Assembly (NCBI RefSeq): GCF_004216565.1
Contig: NZ_SGWV01000007.1
Coordinates: forward strand, 620,001 to 684,000
From: Sphaerotilus mobilis
GTDB lineage: Bacteria > Pseudomonadota > Gammaproteobacteria > Burkholderiales > Burkholderiaceae_C
DNA length: 64,000 bases
Direction of reading: 5' to 3'
The notes beneath the pieces were generated by a model, which was not told the origin of the DNA, ran no database searches, and saw nothing but the letters and a program-made list of their open reading frames with translations. The position numbers and the translations under genes were made by a program. Positions 59,576 to 64,000 of this stretch are shown here, piece by piece (the stretch's first letter is position 1; each line of letters starts with the position of its first letter).

Positions 59576-60396
59576 GCACCCCCTCCTCCCCCACCCTCGC
59601 CTTCATCGGCGGCGGCAACATGGCCAGCGCCATCATCGGCGGGCTGATCCGCGGCGGGACGCCGGTGGGGCGGCTGCTTGTGGTCGAGCCCTGGGACGTG
59701 CAGCGCGACAAGCTGCGGGCGGACTTCGGGATCGAGGCGCTGGCAGAGGCCGGGCCGGCGCTGGCGCGGGCCGATGCGTGCGTCTGGGCCGTCAAGCCGC
59801 AGAGCTTCAAGGATGCGGCCGGGCCTTGCGCGGCGCATGTCGGCGGGGCGCTGCACCTGTCGGTGATGGCGGGCATCCGCAGCGACGCGATCGCGCAGGC
59901 GGCCGGCACCGAGCGGGTCGTGCGCAGCATGCCCAACACGCCGGCGCTGATCGGCATGGGCATCACCGGCCTGTATGCCCGCGCGGCCGTGACGGCGGCG
60001 GATCGTGCGCTGGTCGAGCACCTGCTGGCCGCCACCGGCGAGCGGCTGTGGGTGGCGCAGGAGAGCGACCTGGACGCCGTGACCGCGCTGTCGGGGTCCG
60101 GTCCGGCCTATGTCTTCCACTTCATCGAGACCATGATGGCGGCGGCCGAGCGCATGGGCCTGGGTGCCGAGGCCGGCAAGCAGCTCGCGATCGCCACGTT
60201 TGCCGGCGCGACCGAGCTGGCGCGGCGCAGCCCGGAGACACCGGCAACGCTGCGCGAGCGGGTCACGTCCAAGGGCGGCACGACCTATGCCGCGCTGACA
60301 TCGATGGACGCCGCTGGCGTGGGCCCGGCCTTCATCGCCGCGATGCTGGCCGCACAGACCCGCGCCCGCGAGCTGGGTGACGAGTTCGGGCGCTGA
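59572..60396 (+). CDS. proC: Pyrroline-5-carboxylate reductase
   Basis: Reduces P5C to proline with NADPH. The 274-residue protein has the N-terminal FIGGGNMASAIIGGLIRGG, VWAVKPQSF, the core SMPNTPALIGMGITGLYA and the family signature VTALSGSGPAYVFHFIE plus the ERVTSKGGTTYAAL segment. The ATG at 59572 overlaps the preceding small frame by 4 bases; the Shine-Dalgarno is weak. Lying downstream of putA it places both directions of the proline/P5C cycle in one locus. Confidence 0.96.
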   Translation: MSTPSSPTLAFIGGGNMASAIIGGLIRGGTPVGRLLVVEPWDVQRDKLRADFGIEALAEAGPALARADACVWAVKPQSFKDAAGPCAAHVGGALHLSVMAGIRSDAIAQAAGTERVVRSMPNTPALIGMGITGLYARAAVTAADRALVEHLLAATGERLWVAQESDLDAVTALSGSGPAYVFHFIETMMAAAERMGLGAEAGKQLAIATFAGATELARRSPETPATLRERVTSKGGTTYAALTSMDAAGVGPAFIAAMLAAQTRARELGDEFGR

Positions 60397-60406
60397 ACGC
60401 CTGACA

Positions 60407-60425
60407 GGCCGGTGCCAGACCGGCC
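60407..60425 (+). other. Short hairpin downstream of proC
   Basis: GGCCGGT (60407-60413) and ACCGGCC (60419-60425) form a perfect 7-bp stem with a 5-base loop 11 bases after the proC stop. No U tract follows, so it is at best a weak terminator. Confidence 0.4.
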
Positions 60426-60558
60426 GTACACGGATGAAGTCCACGCCCGGTCGGCATGTCGGCCTTGCATCACGTCGGTGCTCAGGCGCGGGGAGCGGCT
60501 CCTACATTGGCCGCTCCACCACGGCAGACCAGCCCGTCACGAGCGGGCCGCACACGAC

Positions 60559-61848
<1,290 letters not shown>

Positions 61849-61873
61849 TCGGCTGAGACTGACGGGGCACGGG

Positions 61874-61923
61874 CTTGCGTCTCTTGTCCTGACGCAAGCT
61901 GGCGTCTCTTGTCCTGACGCAAG
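61874..61923. repeat. 25-bp tandem repeat, each copy a hairpin
   Basis: Two adjacent copies (61874-61898 and 61899-61923) of a 25-base unit, CTTGCGTC-TCTTGTCCT-GACGCAAG, differ at one position (CTTGCG versus CTGGCG). Each unit is itself an inverted repeat of about 8 bp with a 9-base loop. They lie between the glutamate dehydrogenase gene and the hemerythrin gene, about 65 bases before the latter. Confidence 0.85.
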
Positions 61924-61988
61924 TCCGCGCCCCGGCGCGTCGTCTAAGCTCCGCCGCCTTGCCTGACCGAACGACATGGAGCCCCACG

Positions 61989-62477
61989 ATGACGCTGCTC
62001 GCCTGGACCGACGAACTCGCCACCGGCCACGCCGAGATGGACCAGACCCACCGGGAGTTCATCGACCTGCTGGACCGGGTCGAGGCCGTGCGCGGTGCTG
62101 ACGCGGCCACGCTGCTGCCGGTCTACGACGAGCTGATCGCGCACACCACCGACCACTTCGGCCGCGAGGACGCCTGGATGCAGGCCAACGGCTTCGCTGC
62201 CGAGAACTGCCACAGCCTGCAGCACACGCAGGTGCTGACGGTCCTGCACGAGGTGCGCAAGCGCATCGTCGAACAAGGTCAGGTGGAACTGCTGGGCGAG
62301 CTGCTGCCCGGCCTGGTCCAGTGGTTCGACGGCCACGCCCGCGCCGCCGATGCCGGCCTGGCCTCGGTGATCGCCGAGGCCGAACAGGCCCGCGCCCAGG
62401 CCACTGCCGAAGGTCGCGCCTGCGAACCCGCAGCGGCCATCGCCGGCTGCGGCAGCCTGAGCTGCAGCGACGCCTGA
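61989..62477 (+). CDS. Bacteriohemerythrin
   Basis: A 162-residue O2-binding di-iron protein with a four-helix bundle. The metal-ligand pattern is visible: GHAEMDQTHREFIDLLD, AHTTDHFGREDAWM (H-x3-E-like), ENCHSLQHTQVL (H-x3-H) and WFDGHARAADAGL (H-x4-D). The C-terminal ~30 residues have a Cys-containing tail (ACEPAAAIAGCGSLSCSD) beyond the fold, of unknown role. ATG at 61989. It may shuttle or sense oxygen; no fused signalling domain is present. Confidence 0.9.
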   Translation: MTLLAWTDELATGHAEMDQTHREFIDLLDRVEAVRGADAATLLPVYDELIAHTTDHFGREDAWMQANGFAAENCHSLQHTQVLTVLHEVRKRIVEQGQVELLGELLPGLVQWFDGHARAADAGLASVIAEAEQARAQATAEGRACEPAAAIAGCGSLSCSDA

Positions 62478-62507
62478 AACGCGAAATCAGGCGGGTTTCC
62501 TGCCTGA
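62472..62507 (+). other. Alternative hairpins across the hemerythrin stop codon
   Basis: GCCTGA (62472-62477, including the stop), TCAGGC (62487-62492) and GCCTGA (62502-62507) allow two mutually exclusive stems. The region ends the hemerythrin gene and could be a weak terminator or an mRNA switch; nothing more can be said. Confidence 0.35.
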
Positions 62508-62514
62508 CATCTGG

Positions 62515-62543
62515 CTGACAAGCGGAAGCGGCAGGACTAGAGT
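62515..62543 (+). promoter_or_regulatory. Candidate sigma-70 promoter of the 94-residue membrane protein gene
   Basis: CTGACA (62515-62520), 17-base spacer, TAGAGT (62538-62543). The start would be near 62550, about 60 bases before the ATG at 62612. Confidence 0.5.
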
Positions 62544-62611
62544 CGAACCCGAACTCGCCGCCTTGCCGCATCCCCTGCCGACCCCGCGCGAGTCCCTTCA
62601 GGAGGCCCGCA

Positions 62612-62896
62612 ATGTCGCTGCAGCAGCTCCAGGATTTCAAGCACTGGCACCTTGGCCACCCCCGAGGCCACACGGTCGAGTCCGCCGTCTGCGACGGCAT
62701 CCTCTGCGCCTGGGTGATGGGCTGGATGGCCCTGCCGGTGATGCTGGTGCTGCAGGAATGGAACTGGCTCCCGCTCTCGCTGGCGAGCCACCTGCTCCCG
62801 CTGGGCTACTGGTCGCTGCGACGCCGCCTGCACCGCAGCGGATGGCTGCGCTGTGATTGGCTGCATACGGTGCAGGGGCGCACGGGCCCGCGTTGA
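62612..62896 (+). CDS. Small predicted membrane protein of unknown function
   Basis: A 94-residue protein not recognised. It begins MSLQQLQDFKHWHLGHPRG, has a hydrophobic helix at about 30-48 (CAWVMGWMALPVMLVLQEW) and a second at about 52-66 (LPLSLASHLLPLGYW), then a basic segment (RRRLHRSGWLRC). The Trp/His content is high. A perfect AGGAGG lies 7 bases before the ATG and a decent promoter lies upstream, so it is very probably expressed. Its own transcription unit sits between hemerythrin and the toxin-antitoxin genes. Confidence 0.7.
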   Translation: MSLQQLQDFKHWHLGHPRGHTVESAVCDGILCAWVMGWMALPVMLVLQEWNWLPLSLASHLLPLGYWSLRRRLHRSGWLRCDWLHTVQGRTGPR

Positions 62897-62927
62897 CAAC
62901 CATTGCCAAGCCATCCACCATCGGTGC

Positions 62928-63182
62928 ATGAGCACGACCAGCACCATGAACATTGCGCTGCCCGAACCGCTTCGTGCCTACGTGGCCGAGCGGGTCGCGT
63001 CCGGCCAATATGGCAACACCAGCGAATACGTCCGGGACCTGATCAGGCGCGACCAGCATGAGCAGGACCTGGCACGCCTGCGTCGCATGCTCGAAGACGG
63101 ACTGGCCAGCGGTGCCCCACGACCGGACACCGATGAGGACTGGCAGGAGCTCGAAGCCATTGCCCGTGGCGATCTGGCGTGA
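62928..63182 (+). CDS. ParD-like ribbon-helix-helix antitoxin
   Basis: An 84-residue type II antitoxin. The N-terminal RHH fold reads NIALPEPLRAYVAERVASGQ then YGNTSEYVRDLIRRDQ, the ParD/CopG pattern, followed by the flexible toxin-binding tail (LRRMLEDGLASGAPRP, DWQELEAIARGDL). A TTGACA at 62893-62898 may be its -35. Its stop overlaps the toxin's GTG start. It would neutralise the toxin and repress the operon. Confidence 0.88.
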   Translation: MSTTSTMNIALPEPLRAYVAERVASGQYGNTSEYVRDLIRRDQHEQDLARLRRMLEDGLASGAPRPDTDEDWQELEAIARGDLA

Positions 63183-63496
63183 CGGTCTGCGTCTGGCGAC
63201 CTCGCGCCCGCGAGGACCGCAAGGCCGAGGTGCGGTACTACCGGCTCACAGCAGGCCCTGACGTCGCTGAACGTCTGGTCCGGGCGCTGTCCACGGCCCA
63301 ACAGATGCTGCTGAGCAACCCCGCGATCGGTTCACCCAGGCTGGGCCAAATGCTCGGCATCACCGGGCTGCGCACGTGGCGCATCGAGGGATACCCGATG
63401 AGCTACTGGTACGTCGAGCGACCAGGCGTCGTCGACATTGTTCGCCTGGTCGGCCATCGCCTGGACCCGAGTGGCATCAGCGTGCCAGCCGAGTAG
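63179..63496 (+). CDS. ParE/RelE-superfamily toxin
   Basis: A 105-residue toxin of the ParE/RelE fold: VWRPRAREDRKAEVRYY, the helix GPDVAERLVRALSTAQQMLL, then SNPAIGSPR and the C-terminal LRTWRIEGYPMSYWYVERPGVVDIVRLVGHRLD. The pattern LRTWRI...YPMSYWY...VRLVGHRLD is that of ParE-type toxins, which usually target gyrase. Start GTG at 63179 overlaps the antitoxin stop. Whether it is active cannot be told by eye. Confidence 0.88.
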   Translation: MTVCVWRPRAREDRKAEVRYYRLTAGPDVAERLVRALSTAQQMLLSNPAIGSPRLGQMLGITGLRTWRIEGYPMSYWYVERPGVVDIVRLVGHRLDPSGISVPAE

Positions 63497-63500
63497 CCGC

Positions 63501-64000
63501 TTAGAACTTGAACGCCAACCGCAGCCCACCCCAATGCCGCCCGCCGACCTGGATCGGTGCGCTGGCTTCCTTCATCAGCACGTACTGGCCGCCGCCCATG
63601 TCGCGGCGGTAGGTCTGGAGCAGGAAGGGGCGCTGGTTGCGGCCGGAGGCGAGGCCGGTGCGGTCGTTGAAGATGCGGCGGTAGCGGCTGTTGGCGGTGT
63701 CCCAGGCGAGGTCGCCGCGCTGCGGGTGGCAGTACTTGCGGTTGTGGGTGGCCACGTAGCCGTTGCGGTCGGTGGCGATGCAGAAGACGACCTTGTCGCT
63801 CCAGCCCAGCATCGGTTCCTGGATCGACGGCAGCAGGTCATCGGACAAGGCCGTGTGACGGGCGAGGTGCTGCGCCGGGGTGGTGCCGGCGATCGGCTGG
63901 TAGTGCTCGTCGAACAGGTCGGCCATCGAGATGCGGCCCTGCGCCACGGCCTGCTCGAAGGCTGCCGAGACACGCCCGGCGGCTTCCTGGACCGCGCGGA
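63501..64000 (-). CDS. Methyl-accepting chemotaxis-type protein, C-terminal sensor part (5' end outside window)
   Basis: Frame open to the right edge; only the last ~166 residues are seen: VQEAAGRVSAAFEQAVAQGRISMADLF and a PAS/Cache-like fold (IATDRNGYVATHNRKYC, RYRRIFNDRTGLASGRNQ, PFLLQTYRRDMGGGQYV, IQVGGRHWGGLRLAFKF). This C-terminal domain with the RRDMGGG and HWGGLR strings is found at the end of betaproteobacterial methyl-accepting chemotaxis proteins, placed after the signalling helices. Its ligand is unknown. It ends 4 bases after the toxin stop, convergent. Confidence 0.7.
   Translation of the reverse strand, partial: RAVQEAAGRVSAAFEQAVAQGRISMADLFDEHYQPIAGTTPAQHLARHTALSDDLLPSIQEPMLGWSDKVVFCIATDRNGYVATHNRKYCHPQRGDLAWDTANSRYRRIFNDRTGLASGRNQRPFLLQTYRRDMGGGQYVLMKEASAPIQVGGRHWGGLRLAFKF

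Overview
The window is high-GC DNA from a betaproteobacterium, most likely Burkholderiales of the Rubrivivax/Leptothrix/Sphaerotilus kind. The reasons are a pyruvate dehydrogenase E3 that carries its own lipoyl domain, the rsmI / yraN-diaA-dolP block, a short PutA paired with an Lrp-type regulator, and PilT/PilU plus chemotaxis genes. Coding density is very high and no gap between genes exceeds about 300 bases. Both ends cut through genes that look chemotaxis-related: a CheW-like C-terminus on the left and the C-terminal sensor part of a methyl-accepting chemotaxis-type protein on the right.

Layout. 1-6.6 kb: CheW-like fragment, tRNA-Ser(GCU), then a leftward housekeeping run cysS - alkA-like glycosylase - accA - tilS - lysC. 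6.8-11.5 kb: a rightward envelope/folding operon with start-stop overlaps (L,D-transpeptidase, periplasmic and cytoplasmic cyclophilins, lpxH, mtfA). 11.5-22.9 kb: a nearly self-contained selenocysteine locus made of fdnG with an in-frame UGA (Sec196), fdnH, fdnI, fdhE, selA, a TlpA-like thioredoxin, a Tat-exported transglutaminase-like protein, selB and selC (tRNA-Sec). Only selD is missing from a full Sec pathway here. 23-28 kb: clpA-clpS (leftward), a cold-shock protein, a glutaredoxin-like protein and an MBL-fold hydrolase. 28-37.9 kb: the pyruvate dehydrogenase operon (lpdA, aceF, aceE, leftward), divergent from a PAS histidine kinase and FixJ-type regulator; the divergent promoter region carries two palindromes. 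37.9-44.8 kb: folD, an AcoR-type sigma-54 activator divergent from an acetaldehyde dehydrogenase with a clear -24/-12 promoter and an upstream palindrome, then prlC.

44.8-51 kb: an overlapping pair of a membrane-anchored substrate-binding protein and a MASE1-PAS-PAS-GGDEF cyclase, a 10-bp tandem repeat, rsmI, then yraN-diaA-dolP. 51-55.5 kb: a beta-hydroxyacid dehydrogenase, pilU, pilT, a YggS/PLPBP protein and a small Popeye-like membrane protein with a cyclic-nucleotide-binding domain. 55.5-61.9 kb: an amino-acid block with an Lrp/AsnC regulator divergent from putA, a decayed VapB-like antitoxin, proC and glutamate dehydrogenase; together these interconvert proline, glutamate and 2-oxoglutarate. 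61.9-64 kb: a 25-bp hairpin tandem repeat, a bacteriohemerythrin, an unrecognised 94-residue membrane protein, a ParD/ParE-type toxin-antitoxin pair and the right-edge chemoreceptor fragment.

Most of the window is conserved core genome. The least explained parts are the two Tat-exported proteins wedged between selA and selB, the substrate-binding protein/diguanylate cyclase pair, the Popeye-like protein, the palindromes at the aceE/kinase promoter, and the small repeats near 48.05 kb and 61.87 kb.
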